A stretch of 64,000 nucleotides of DNA from Bacteroidota bacterium (GTDB taxonomy: Bacteria > Bacteroidota > Bacteroidia > Chitinophagales > Chitinophagaceae), in NCBI GenBank assembly GCA_018266575.1, contig JAFEAE010000024.1:124001-188000 (forward strand), written 5' to 3'. Position 1 is the stretch's first letter; each line of letters opens with the position of its first letter. The position numbers and the translations under genes are program-made. The notes beneath the pieces were generated by a model, which saw only the letters and a list, made by a program, of their open reading frames with translations, was not told the DNA's origin and ran no database searches. Positions 35,926 to 44,662 of the stretch are shown here, in pieces.

Positions 35926-37368
35926 ATGAGCCTTCTTGCAACCATATACATAATTTCATCGGTGACCTTCATTCTCGGATTGAAGATGCTTTCTAATCCG
36001 GCGAGTGCACGTCGTGGCAACCAGATCGCTGCTATTGGAATGACGATCGCAATTCTCGGAACTATTTTTTTGTATGAAGATAACGGACAGAAACTTCATA
36101 ATTACGTTTGGATTTTTGCAGGAATAATTATCGGAGGAATTGTTGGCACACTCGCTGCAAAAAAAGTGAAAATGACTGCAATGCCCGAAATGGTAAGCCT
36201 TTTCAATGGAATGGGTGGAGCTTGTGCGGCGTTGATTTCAATTGTGGAGTTTAATCATATGCAAAACGCTGCAGAAATATTAAAAGGAGATCAATCTAAT
36301 GGATATTTCATACCAAATTTTTCATTCGGTTTTATTTACATTATTTGTCTTGGGTTAGTAATTGGCTCTATTTCTTTTGCAGGAAGTATTATTGCATGGG
36401 GTAAGTTAAATGGGAAAATAAAAGATTTCAGTTTCAAAGGACAACATATCGTCAACATAATCTTATTAATTATTATTCTTGGGTTAGCAGCATATTTGCC
36501 TATTCATTTTTTAGAATCAATAAATAATATTTCTTTCCACTTTTATATAATTCTTTTTTTAGCAATTCTATACGGGATATTTTTCGTCCTTCCAATCGGT
36601 GGTGCAGACATGCCTGTCGTAATTTCCTTACTAAATTCTTTTACTGGTGTTGCTGCCGCATGCGGTGGTTTTTTATATGATAATAAGGCGATGCTTACGG
36701 GTGGTATATTAGTTGGCGCAGCAGGAACGTTGCTTACGATTTTAATGTGCAAAGCCATGAACCGCTCTTTGAAAAATGTATTGATCGGTTCATTTGGCGC
36801 ATCTGCAACTTCATCCGGAGTAAAAAAAGAACAAGGAGCTTACAAAGAAATTTCATTGAGCGATGCAGCTGTTGTAATGAGCTATGCGCACAAAGTAATG
36901 ATAGTGCCGGGATATGGATTGGCAGTTGCACAAGCACAACATGCTTGTCATGAATTGGAAAAATTATTGACAGAAAAAGGTGTTGAAGTAAAATATGCGA
37001 TCCATCCCGTTGCCGGAAGAATGCCGGGCCACATGAATGTATTACTTGCAGAAGCAGATGTGAGCTATGATAATTTATTAGAGATGGAACAGGCGAACGA
37101 ACAATTCCCGACAACAGATGTGGTGCTTGTGCTTGGTGCAAATGATGTCGTTAACCCAGCTGCAAAAACAGATCCTTCCTCTCCTATTTATGGCATGCCT
37201 ATTTTAGATGTTGAATTGGCAAAAGCCTGCATCGTTAATAAACGCAGTATGAAACCGGGATATGCCGGAATTGAAAATGATCTTTTCTTTCAACCAAAAA
37301 CATCAATGCTATTCGGCGATGCAAAAAAAGTGTTGCAGGATCTGATCGGAGAGATAAAGAATTTATAA
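35926..37368 (+). CDS. pntB: NAD(P) transhydrogenase beta subunit
   Basis: PntB supplies most of the proton channel and the NADP(H)-binding domain III. The 480-residue protein has nine or so hydrophobic helices, with MPEMVSLFNGMGGACAALIS and GGADMPVVISLLNSFTGVAA in the membrane part, and the Rossmann domain with IVPGYGLAVAQAQHA, HPVAGRMPGHMNVLLAEA, LVLGANDVVNPAAKTDP and RSMKPGYAGIEN, all signature segments. Length fits the family. It completes a split pntA1-pntA2-pntB set interrupted by the four-helix-bundle gene. Confidence 0.96.
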   Translation: MSLLATIYIISSVTFILGLKMLSNPASARRGNQIAAIGMTIAILGTIFLYEDNGQKLHNYVWIFAGIIIGGIVGTLAAKKVKMTAMPEMVSLFNGMGGACAALISIVEFNHMQNAAEILKGDQSNGYFIPNFSFGFIYIICLGLVIGSISFAGSIIAWGKLNGKIKDFSFKGQHIVNIILLIIILGLAAYLPIHFLESINNISFHFYIILFLAILYGIFFVLPIGGADMPVVISLLNSFTGVAAACGGFLYDNKAMLTGGILVGAAGTLLTILMCKAMNRSLKNVLIGSFGASATSSGVKKEQGAYKEISLSDAAVVMSYAHKVMIVPGYGLAVAQAQHACHELEKLLTEKGVEVKYAIHPVAGRMPGHMNVLLAEADVSYDNLLEMEQANEQFPTTDVVLVLGANDVVNPAAKTDPSSPIYGMPILDVELAKACIVNKRSMKPGYAGIENDLFFQPKTSMLFGDAKKVLQDLIGEIKNL

Positions 37369-37474
37369 TAAGTATGAAGTATGAGCTATGAAGTATGTTC
37401 GTAAAAATTTTACACCTGCTATGATAATAAATGTGAAAAATATTTTTGTAACAAGCATTAATAATTCTATTAAA

Positions 37475-37518
37475 CATCGTTGCGTCGCACTCTTGTACAG
37501 TTACAACGCTATTCAACG
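37475..37518 (+). repeat. Interspersed 44-bp GTTGCGTCGCAC element, copy E
   Basis: CATCGTTGCGTCGCACTC, TTGTACAG, then CTATTCAACG. It lies in the 317-bp gap between convergent pntB and the alpha/beta hydrolase gene, which is flanked by inverted TATGAGCTATGAAGTATG words and contains no gene. Confidence 0.85.
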
Positions 37519-37611
37519 CTTCACTGGTTCTAAAATACTTTTATTTAAAATCTCTCGTGTGACGTCTTCTTATGTTAGAAGCCAATATTAATAAATTGTA
37601 TTTCAAATTTT

Positions 37612-37652
37612 AATAGTCTTTTTAAGACCTGTCAGGTTTTGAAAAGACTATT
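37612..37652. terminator. Bidirectional hairpin/terminator with ACCTGTCAGGT core
   Basis: Perfect outer arms AATAGTCTTTT and AAAAGACTATT enclose AAGACCTGTCAGGTTTT, itself a near-palindrome. It lies between convergent genes and has A/T runs on both sides, so it can terminate both. The ACCTGACAGGT core is a common Bacteroidota intergenic hairpin word. Confidence 0.7.
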
Positions 37653-37685
37653 TGATATTTCTACTTCATAGCTCATACCTCATAC

Positions 37686-38648
37686 TTACTTTAAAAATTC
37701 CCGTAGCATTGCAAAATATTTTTCCGGTTCTTCAACCTGTGGATTATGTCCTGAATGCTCGAACATCACAAACTTTGCCTGCGGACAATATTCTTTAAAT
37801 TTTACCATCATCGCCGGAACTGCAACACGGTCGTACCTTCCGCCAACGATCAGGACGGGCATGTGCAATTTTTTTAATTGTGTGCGGTAATCAAAATTGC
37901 CGATATCGCTTCCTACAATAAAATCGCCGTCTTTGCCAACCATTTGATAATACAATTTTGTATTCATCCTGTTCGGGTAATCGTAATATACTTTCTGTCC
38001 TTTTTTAGGTTTTAAATTATCAGGACTGTATGAATATAAAAAGCCATAAGGCACACGCCCATAAATTTCCTGGTGCAACGGATCTGAAGAAACGTATCCA
38101 TGCTCGCGGATTATCATCAACGTATCCCACACTTCTGGATAATTTTCTTTTATCTCGTGATTGCTGTTGTCATCATTTTCCTGCCACATCACAAAACTGT
38201 GAAACGTGTTTGCAAGAATAAGGTGCTTTACATGCTGCGGATATTTCAACGCATAACCTTGTGCAACAACCCCGCCATAAGAATGTCCGAGTACATTGAT
38301 CTTGTCAAAATGCATTGCAATGCGCAAGCTTTCTATATCTTCAATATCGCGGTCAATGCTGTATTCCTTCACGTCTTTTGCAGTGTCTGATTTTCCTCTG
38401 CCAAATGCATCAAAATAAACGAGTGTGCTTGTTTTTGCCAGCGAATCAAACGAACGATAAGAAGGATGAGCGCCGCCGGGCCCACCGGGAATAATGATCA
38501 ACGGATCGCCGTTACCAAATGACACTACCCACAATTTTGCTCCGTTCACCGTAATATATTTTCCATCTTTTTCACTGTCGGGAAAAGGTTGTGCAATAAC
38601 AGCAGAAAGGATATAAAAACTGAAAATAAAAAGGCATATTTTTTTCAT
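37686..38648 (-). CDS. Alpha/beta hydrolase, proline-iminopeptidase-like, exported
   Basis: A 320-residue alpha/beta hydrolase with a signal peptide ending VIAQP. The oxyanion-hole segment IIIPGGPGGAHPSYRSF, the strand VYFDAFGRGKSD, the nucleophile elbow LGHSYGGVVAQ, the late Asp in VGGRYDRVAVP and His in FEHSGHNPQVEEPE give a complete catalytic triad. The GGPGG motif resembles proline iminopeptidases and tricorn-interacting factor F1. It probably acts in the periplasm; the substrate is not known. A TACATTTG -7 element (38699-38692 on the minus strand) lies 43 bases upstream. Confidence 0.87.
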   Translation of the reverse strand: MKKICLFIFSFYILSAVIAQPFPDSEKDGKYITVNGAKLWVVSFGNGDPLIIIPGGPGGAHPSYRSFDSLAKTSTLVYFDAFGRGKSDTAKDVKEYSIDRDIEDIESLRIAMHFDKINVLGHSYGGVVAQGYALKYPQHVKHLILANTFHSFVMWQENDDNSNHEIKENYPEVWDTLMIIREHGYVSSDPLHQEIYGRVPYGFLYSYSPDNLKPKKGQKVYYDYPNRMNTKLYYQMVGKDGDFIVGSDIGNFDYRTQLKKLHMPVLIVGGRYDRVAVPAMMVKFKEYCPQAKFVMFEHSGHNPQVEEPEKYFAMLREFLK

Positions 38649-38710
38649 AACAGGAAGTTGATGCGTTGGTTTATAATAATTTTGTTTGCTACAAATGTAA
38701 AAATTAGGAT

Positions 38711-40153
38711 TTGCAGTTACCCGAAAAATTCATTGCATCATTAACAGGAATAAAAGGCTTCGATAAAGAAGCGTTTGAAAAAGTGCATTTGGCGCAAGAA
38801 CAGGTTACGTCGATACGGCTCAATCCCGCAAAGGTTTCGTCAATGGAGAATGGTGAATGGTCAATGGTTAATCGTCAATGGTCAATCGCTAGTGATGAAA
38901 AACCTGCACCTTCCGATAGCTCGCTATTCGCCATTCACCAGAAAGTTCCCTGGGCTACACACGGCTATTATCTTTCCGAACGCCCTTCATTTACATTTGA
39001 TCCTCTTTTTCATGCAGGAGTGTATTATGTACAAGAGGCTTCGAGTATGTTTTTAGAACAAGTATTAAAACAAACAACTGATCTTTCAAAACCATTACGT
39101 GTACTAGACCTTTGCGCTGCGCCCGGTGGAAAGTCAACATTGCTGCAATCCATAATTTCCACGGAGAGTTTGCTGGTATCGAATGAAGTGATCAAAACAA
39201 GAGTTAATATACTCACAGAAAATATCACAAAATGGGGTTCTGCAAATGTTATGGTTACGAATAATGATCCTAAAGATTTTGAGCGCCTGGAAAATTATTT
39301 TGATGTAATTGTTGTGGATGCGCCATGCAGCGGAAGCGGTTTATTCCGCCGGGAGCCTGAAGCAATACAAGAATGGAGCGAAGATAATGTTGCCCTTTGC
39401 AGCCAGCGCCAGCAAAGGATCGTAGCGGATGTGTGGGCATCATTAAAAGAAAATGGGATATTGATTTACTCGACTTGTTCGTATTCTAAAAAAGAAGATG
39501 AAGATATTAATGACTGGATCGTTGATACGCTGAATGCAGAAAGCATAAAGCTTAATGCGAATAGCGAATGGAATATTACAGAAGCGATTTCGGATAAGCA
39601 TGGCTGTTATGGTTATCGTTTTTTCCCGGATAAAACGTTGGGCGAAGGTTTTTTTATTGCCGCTTTCCGGAAAACAGAAGGCAGCGAATTCATCTTTCCG
39701 AAACTTAAAAAAAATGCGTTTGAAAAATTATCTAAAAAAGAAGAAACAATAGCGAAAGAATGGCTCGCAAACAATAATGATTACAGTCTTCTTAAAAAAG
39801 AGAACAGCGTTTACGCGTTGCCGGCAGATCATGTAAATGACATTCAATTTATCCAATCATCATTGTATATTAAGAAAGCAGGCATTTTAACAGGTAAACT
39901 TGTTCATGATGAATTAATCCCCGAACATGAATTGGCAATGAGCCTAATCATCAATGATAAAATCCAGGCTGTTGATTTATCTGAAAATAATGCAATAAAT
40001 TTTTTGAGTAAGGAAGAAGTAAATGCAGGTACTTCCGTTAAAGGATGGACGCTTGCAAAATATAATAACCACAATCTTGGCTGGATGAAAGTACTTCAAA
40101 ACCGTGTAAACAACTACTACCCTTCCGCGTGGCGGATCCTGAAACGGAAATGA
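38711..40153 (+). CDS. rRNA cytosine-5 methyltransferase, NOL1/NOP2/Sun family (RsmF-like)
   Basis: This 480-residue enzyme methylates a cytosine in rRNA (RsmF/YebU type with C-terminal PUA-like region). SAM-binding motif LDLCAAPGGKSTLLQS, the catalytic pair DAPCSGSGLFRRE and LIYSTCSYS, and PSFTFDPLFHAGVYYVQEASS are diagnostic. The start is TTG at 38711 (LPEKFIASLTGI); no ATG lies upstream in frame, and the next ATG would remove conserved N-terminal sequence. Residues about 44-76 are encoded by repeat words (38840-38941), a 30-residue insertion before the conserved WATHGYYLSERPSF segment. Divergent from the alpha/beta hydrolase gene. Confidence 0.92.
   Translation: MQLPEKFIASLTGIKGFDKEAFEKVHLAQEQVTSIRLNPAKVSSMENGEWSMVNRQWSIASDEKPAPSDSSLFAIHQKVPWATHGYYLSERPSFTFDPLFHAGVYYVQEASSMFLEQVLKQTTDLSKPLRVLDLCAAPGGKSTLLQSIISTESLLVSNEVIKTRVNILTENITKWGSANVMVTNNDPKDFERLENYFDVIVVDAPCSGSGLFRREPEAIQEWSEDNVALCSQRQQRIVADVWASLKENGILIYSTCSYSKKEDEDINDWIVDTLNAESIKLNANSEWNITEAISDKHGCYGYRFFPDKTLGEGFFIAAFRKTEGSEFIFPKLKKNAFEKLSKKEETIAKEWLANNNDYSLLKKENSVYALPADHVNDIQFIQSSLYIKKAGILTGKLVHDELIPEHELAMSLIINDKIQAVDLSENNAINFLSKEEVNAGTSVKGWTLAKYNNHNLGWMKVLQNRVNNYYPSAWRILKRK
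38840..38941 (+). repeat. Intragenic repeat-word insertion in the rRNA methyltransferase gene
   Basis: Words GGTGAATGGTCAATGG and CGTCAATGGTCAATCGC are followed by TATTCGCCATTCACCA. TGGTGAATGG (38851-38860) and CCATTCACCA (38931-38940) are perfect inverted arms. The same words are intergenic at 29672-29694 and 31618-31648. The reading frame is kept. Confidence 0.7.
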
Positions 40154-40507
40154 TCAGATCTTTTTGTAATGCACCAAATAGAGCAGCGTGTTTTCAAATG
40201 TCTTAAAAGATTTCGGGAAATCCCCTCCGCCAAGGTTATAGCACATCAGCAAATCGTCATTGGACTCTAACCGGTAAATACAACTAAATGTTTTCCCTTT
40301 GTTAGGGCCGAAAATACCCGTTATTAAAAGTGCTTGGGGCTCGCGGTTACCGATCATTTCTATCAGCCCGCTGTCTATCACTTCATTTTCTCGCAACTGG
40401 TATGATGTTTCATCCAGTTCAAGTATCATATTTGCAAAAACTGAAGCGGATAATTGTTTGCCACCCAATTCGGCTTCTTCAATCTTCCATTTTCCATTTA
40501 TCGACAT
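40154..40507 (-). CDS. Lipocalin-like/TIGR03067-type domain protein, hypothetical
   Basis: A 117-residue cytoplasmic-looking protein without signal peptide. The pattern INGKWKIEEAELGGKQL, followed by alternating strands, GKTFSCIYRLESNDDLLMCY and NLGGGDFPKSF, resembles the small beta-barrel TIGR03067 family, in which the last segments are conserved. Function is unknown. The stop abuts the stop of the convergent rRNA methyltransferase gene. It is divergent from the LysM gene, with 77 bases between starts. Confidence 0.72.
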   Translation of the reverse strand: MSINGKWKIEEAELGGKQLSASVFANMILELDETSYQLRENEVIDSGLIEMIGNREPQALLITGIFGPNKGKTFSCIYRLESNDDLLMCYNLGGGDFPKSFKTFENTLLYLVHYKKI

Positions 40508-40584
40508 AATTGTAACTTGCGTTTTAATATTTCATTTGCAAGATAATTGTGCATATTTGCGTTGTATTTTGTAAACATAATTTC

Positions 40585-41553
40585 ATGCCAAAATTGTTTT
40601 ATTTAGTGTTGATGGGTTTAGGTTTGTCAATTACTGCTTCCGCGCAATCAGACGAACTTATTGTACAAAATGAAAGCAACAAACTATTCCTGATACATAC
40701 AGTGGCCCCAAAAGAAAACTGGTATAGTATAGGCAGGCTCTTTAATATCAGCCCCAAAGAAATTGCCCCGTTCAACGGAACGGAAATAACCCGGCCTTTG
40801 AGTATTGGTGAACATTTAAAAATCCCGCTGACCGCTACCAATTTTTCACAGAACGGGCAAAAAACTGCCGATCAAACTTTCGTTCCGGTTTACCACATCA
40901 TTGCGGAAAAAGAATGGCTGTTCCATATCAGTTCAACACATAATAATGTGCCGGTGGAAAGCCTGGAAAAATGGAACCATATCAAAAAAGAACAGGCGAA
41001 AACAGGTATGCACCTGATCGTAGGTTATTTAAAAGTAAAGCCAGCCCTTTCCGCATTAGCGTCGGGTGCAAAAGAGCAGGTAACAGCGGTTACAGAAACA
41101 AAACAGCCGGATAACAAACCTGCAGATAACCCGCAACCTGTTGTAGTGAAAGAAGAGAAAAAAACTACACCGCCGGTTACACAACCAAAAACTTATGCGC
41201 CTGTTAATAAACCTTCTTCAAATGCAATTAATACCAGCAATACAAAAACAACAGGTGGTTATTTTGCGCCTGATTATACAAATGGAGGCAACAACGCAAC
41301 AGGAATGGCTGGCACATTCAAAAGCACCAGCGGCTGGCAGGATGGAAAATATTATGCATTGATGAATAACGTTCCTGTTGGAACAATTGTCAAAATCATA
41401 GCTCCCGCAACACAAAAAAGCGTTTATGCAAAGGTGTTAGGCCAATTACCCGACATGAAAGAAAGTGAAGGGCTGACTGTTCGCCTAAGCAATGCCGCAG
41501 CTAACGAACTCGGTGAAGGCGAGTTTAAATTTAATGTGCAGGTGCGGTATTAG
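40585..41553 (+). CDS. LysM-domain exported protein with C-terminal double-psi-barrel-like domain
   Basis: A 322-residue exported protein (signal peptide ending TASAQ). Two LysM-type regions lie at about residues 30-85 (HTVAPKENWYSIGRLFNISP) and 105-150 (YHIIAEKEWLFHISSTHNNV), which bind peptidoglycan. A Pro/Thr/Lys-rich linker follows. The last 85 residues (ALMNNVPVGTIVKIIAP, VYAKVLGQLPD, VRLSNAAANELG) look like an RlpA/DPBB domain. It is likely a cell-wall-associated protein. ATG at 40585 was chosen, since an earlier in-frame ATG at 40549 adds a Cys/His-rich stretch before the signal peptide. It is followed by repeat words and the CACCTTT array. Confidence 0.82.
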   Translation: MPKLFYLVLMGLGLSITASAQSDELIVQNESNKLFLIHTVAPKENWYSIGRLFNISPKEIAPFNGTEITRPLSIGEHLKIPLTATNFSQNGQKTADQTFVPVYHIIAEKEWLFHISSTHNNVPVESLEKWNHIKKEQAKTGMHLIVGYLKVKPALSALASGAKEQVTAVTETKQPDNKPADNPQPVVVKEEKKTTPPVTQPKTYAPVNKPSSNAINTSNTKTTGGYFAPDYTNGGNNATGMAGTFKSTSGWQDGKYYALMNNVPVGTIVKIIAPATQKSVYAKVLGQLPDMKESEGLTVRLSNAAANELGEGEFKFNVQVRY

Positions 41554-41651
41554 GGGTTAAGTATGAGCTATGAATTGTGAGGTATAAGGTATAAGGCATG
41601 AGTTCTATAAATTGTAATAATAAAGTATAACTTGCGCCTCCATTTTTTTTT

Positions 41652-41719
41652 CACCTTTCACCTTTCACCTTTCACCTTTCACCTTTCACCTTTCACCTTT
41701 CACCTTTCACCTTTCACCT
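41652..41719. repeat. CACCTTT heptanucleotide tandem array
   Basis: Nine perfect copies of CACCTTT plus a partial one run up to the stop codon of the minus-strand MoxR-type ATPase gene; the last base of the array belongs to that stop (TGA on the minus strand). Such an array is prone to slippage, but lies outside the coding frame apart from the stop. Confidence 0.95.
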
Positions 41720-43242
41720 CAATTAAAATCCTCCGAATCAAAATCTTCATTGCCATGCGATGAAGGCCCGAGGTTTACCATTGACCCGATCAAATCTTTA
41801 AATTCGATTTTTCCTTCCACAATTTTTTTACTGATCAGTGAATATGCAGATAACCCATGAAGCACAAACTCCATCAACAATGCCATTTCTTTTTCATTGG
41901 CATGCTTGAAATATTTTTTGATCAATGCATGCAATCCATCTACTTTATATAGCAATTGAATTTTGTCTTCGTCTTTTGTGTTGAAAAATAAATTCACCTG
42001 GTTGCCTTTATCAAACCAGGATGTGATCGGCCTGAATGGGTTTTCTTCTCTTCCTTCTCCGCTTTTTCTTTTCTTCAATTGATCCGGGTTGGGGAAATAA
42101 TTTACAAACTGCGAGCGGAATGCCTTCTCCAATAAATTAAATGCAACCTGGTAAGGCCCCTCCTGTTCGCCTTCATATACCAATTCAATCTTTCCTGTTA
42201 TGGATGGTATTATCCCTACCAAATCACTCATCCAAACCTGAGTTTCTTTTTCTTTATTTAAAATTGCCCTGCGTTCAGCAGCACTTACCGCATTTTCATA
42301 TGCTGCAATAGTTAGCCGCGCAGACACACCACTTTTTTTATCTACATATTCACTTGCACGTGCTTCAAATGCAACCTGCTCTATCAAACGCTTAACGAGG
42401 TCACTCACTTTTACAACCGCCTTTTGTTCTTCCAAAACATCTGCTTCCTGTTCCGTAATTGCAAGTGCGGTGTCTATGCTTTTCGGATAATGAGTTAATA
42501 TCTGGCTTTCGATGCGGTCTTTCAGCGGGGTAACAATCGAGCCCCTGTTCGTATAGTCTTCGGGGTTAGCAGTGAACACAAATAAAATATCAAGCGGCAT
42601 CCGCAATTTAAATCCGCGTATCTGTATGTCGCCTTCTTCCAAAATATTAAATAGCGAAACCTGTATCCTCGCTTGCAGATCCGGAATTTCATTGATCACA
42701 AAAATGCCGCGGTTGCTTTTCGGGATAATTCCAAAATGCAATACCTGTTCGTCTGCAAAATTCAATCGCAGGTTCGCCGCTTTTATCGGATCGATATCGC
42801 CGATCAAATCCGCAACACTAACATCCGGTGTTGCTAATTTTTCACCATACCGTTCGCTTCTGTGCAACCAGCTTATCGGCGTTGCATCTCCTTTTTCACG
42901 AATAAGGTCCCGTGCAAATTTTGATATCGGAGCAAACGGATCATCATTCACTTCACTGCCTGTAATGAATGGAATATATTCATCGAGTAATTCGATCATT
43001 TGTCGTGCCATTCGCGTTTTTGCTTGCCCGCGCAAACCGAGAAACAAAATATTATGCCGCGACAATAACGCACGTTCCGTATCCGGTATCACCGACTCTT
43101 CATAACCAACAATTCCCGGAAATGTTGCTTCTTTATTTTGCAGTTTGCGGATAAGATTTTGCCTGATCTCTTCTTTGACAGATTTCCTTTTGTATCCAGC
43201 TTTTTTTAATTCGCCTAATGTTTTAATGTTTTCGATATTCAT
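41719..43242 (-). CDS. MoxR/magnesium-chelatase-like AAA+ ATPase
   Basis: A 507-residue AAA+ protein of the MoxR/ChlI clade. Walker A is LFLGLRGQAKTRMARQ (residues 67-82), and the Walker B/sensor region reads IFVINEIPDLQARIQVSLFNILEEGD, followed by FVFTANPEDYTNRGSIVTPLKDR, characteristic of the family. The C-terminal part is helical and rich in charged residues. It pairs with a VWA protein encoded upstream on the same strand (43565-44662). Such pairs act as ATPase plus metal-binding VWA partner, often in chaperone-like metal insertion or complex assembly; the client is unknown. The 322-bp gap between the two genes holds a GTTGCGTCGCAC copy. Confidence 0.88.
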   Translation of the reverse strand: MNIENIKTLGELKKAGYKRKSVKEEIRQNLIRKLQNKEATFPGIVGYEESVIPDTERALLSRHNILFLGLRGQAKTRMARQMIELLDEYIPFITGSEVNDDPFAPISKFARDLIREKGDATPISWLHRSERYGEKLATPDVSVADLIGDIDPIKAANLRLNFADEQVLHFGIIPKSNRGIFVINEIPDLQARIQVSLFNILEEGDIQIRGFKLRMPLDILFVFTANPEDYTNRGSIVTPLKDRIESQILTHYPKSIDTALAITEQEADVLEEQKAVVKVSDLVKRLIEQVAFEARASEYVDKKSGVSARLTIAAYENAVSAAERRAILNKEKETQVWMSDLVGIIPSITGKIELVYEGEQEGPYQVAFNLLEKAFRSQFVNYFPNPDQLKKRKSGEGREENPFRPITSWFDKGNQVNLFFNTKDEDKIQLLYKVDGLHALIKKYFKHANEKEMALLMEFVLHGLSAYSLISKKIVEGKIEFKDLIGSMVNLGPSSHGNEDFDSEDFN

Positions 43243-43407
43243 CTTTAGAATTTACGATTTACGATGTGTAATGTACGATTTGTGAGAAAAGTCATCAGTT
43301 TTCAGCCCACAGTTTTCAATTCTGAAATTCTTAGTCTCTTTTTTAGTTTTTAGTCTTTCTTATTTTAGTTTCCATTTCTGGGTAACAACCATTTGTTCGC
43401 TATTCAG

Positions 43408-43451
43408 CATCGTTGCGTCGCACTCTTGTACTGCAACAATTCTATTGAACT
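43408..43451 (+). repeat. Interspersed 44-bp GTTGCGTCGCAC element, copy F
   Basis: CATCGTTGCGTCGCACTC, TTGTACTG, then ATTCTATTGAACT. It lies in the 322-bp gap between the MoxR and VWA genes, which also carries TACGATTTACGATGTG words; no gene is seen there. Confidence 0.85.
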
Positions 43452-43564
43452 TTAGTACTCTCGGCGAAATGCTTTTGAATTTCGGTTATTCATCAGTGTT
43501 AGTAAGCAATAAACAGCGGGCACTTTATTATCAATTCTTTCATCTCCCCAAACCCAGGCTCAGG

Positions 43565-44662
43565 CTAATACACTGTTTTTCTTTTTCCACTTTCAAAATC
43601 CCTGAATATAAATGCACCCAAATGATCGAGTGATGCAAAAAACGCTTTACCATTATTTGTTTCGGTAAATTCTGTTACAAAACGTTGCAGGTATGGATCA
43701 CTCGCGATCATGAATGTAGTGATGGGTATTTTTAATTTTTTACATTGTGCGGCAAGGTTCAGGCAACGGTTAGTTATTTTTCTATCTAACCCAAAACTGT
43801 TTTTATAATATTTCTTCCCGATCTTCAAACAAGTTGGTTTCCCATCAGTGATCATAAAAATTTGTTTGTTCGGGTTACGCCTTCTGCGCAAAATATCCAA
43901 TGCCAATTCAAGTCCCGCAACTGTGTTTGTATGATACGGCCCAACCTGCAAATACGGAAGGTCTTTTATTTCTACCGGCCATGCATCATTCCCGAATACA
44001 ACAATATCCAGGGTATCTTTCGGGTATTTTGTAGTGATCAGTTCACTCAATGCCATTGCAACTTTTTTTGCAGGCGTGATCCTGTCTTCACCATACAAGA
44101 TCATCGAGTGGGAAATATCGATCATCAATACGGTAGATGTTTGCGTTTTAAAATCCATTTCGCGGATCTGCAAATCATCTTCCTGCATCCTGAAACTTTC
44201 CACTCCATGATTGATCTGTGCATTACGGATTGATTCCGTGAAATCAATTTGTTCTAATAAGTCACCAAACTGAAATGGCCTTGTATCGGAGTTTGTTTCA
44301 TCGCCATTCCCTTGTTTGAATGTATTGTGGTTTCCTTGTTTTGTTTTTTTCAGCTTCCCGAAAATTTCTTCCAATGAACGTTTCCGGATTCCCTGTTCAG
44401 TTTTTGGTGTGATCTTTATTTCACCGGATTGTTTGTTTTCATCGATGTACCCTTTTTCTTTCAGGTCATCAATAAAATCCCCCATTCCATATTCTTCATT
44501 GGTTAAATCATATTCACGGTCCAACTGGTTCATCCATTGCAATGCTTCGCCAACATCACCATTGGTGTAGGTAAGCAATTGCATGAACAAATCCAGTAAC
44601 TGGTCGAATTTGGATTTACCCTGCTGGTTTTTATCAAATTTTGAAAAGTGAAAACCGATCAT
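43565..44662 (-). CDS. VWA-domain protein, partner of the MoxR-type ATPase
   Basis: A 365-residue cytoplasmic protein. The C-terminal half is a von Willebrand A domain with a complete MIDAS: DISHS (residues 182-186) in VLMIDISHSMILYG, a Thr in PYHTNTVAGLELAL, and Asp in IFMITDGKPTC. The N-terminal half is helical with a Lys/Asn-rich linker. This CoxE-like/ChlD-like architecture is the usual partner of MoxR ATPases, and the genes lie in the same order and strand here. The client of the pair cannot be told from the window. Confidence 0.86.
   Translation of the reverse strand: MIGFHFSKFDKNQQGKSKFDQLLDLFMQLLTYTNGDVGEALQWMNQLDREYDLTNEEYGMGDFIDDLKEKGYIDENKQSGEIKITPKTEQGIRKRSLEEIFGKLKKTKQGNHNTFKQGNGDETNSDTRPFQFGDLLEQIDFTESIRNAQINHGVESFRMQEDDLQIREMDFKTQTSTVLMIDISHSMILYGEDRITPAKKVAMALSELITTKYPKDTLDIVVFGNDAWPVEIKDLPYLQVGPYHTNTVAGLELALDILRRRRNPNKQIFMITDGKPTCLKIGKKYYKNSFGLDRKITNRCLNLAAQCKKLKIPITTFMIASDPYLQRFVTEFTETNNGKAFFASLDHLGAFIFRDFESGKRKTVY

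Noticed and set aside
41652..41719. CRISPR array
   Set aside because: The unit is 7 bp without spacers, so this is a simple tandem repeat. No cas genes were seen in the window.
42572..43105. 177-residue plus-strand ORF opposite the MoxR-type ATPase gene
   Set aside because: Shadow of the conserved ATPase region; no independent start signal or family similarity.
4216..43451. GTTGCGTCGCAC copies as ends of a full insertion sequence
   Set aside because: No transposase gene lies between or beside any two copies; each copy is solitary.
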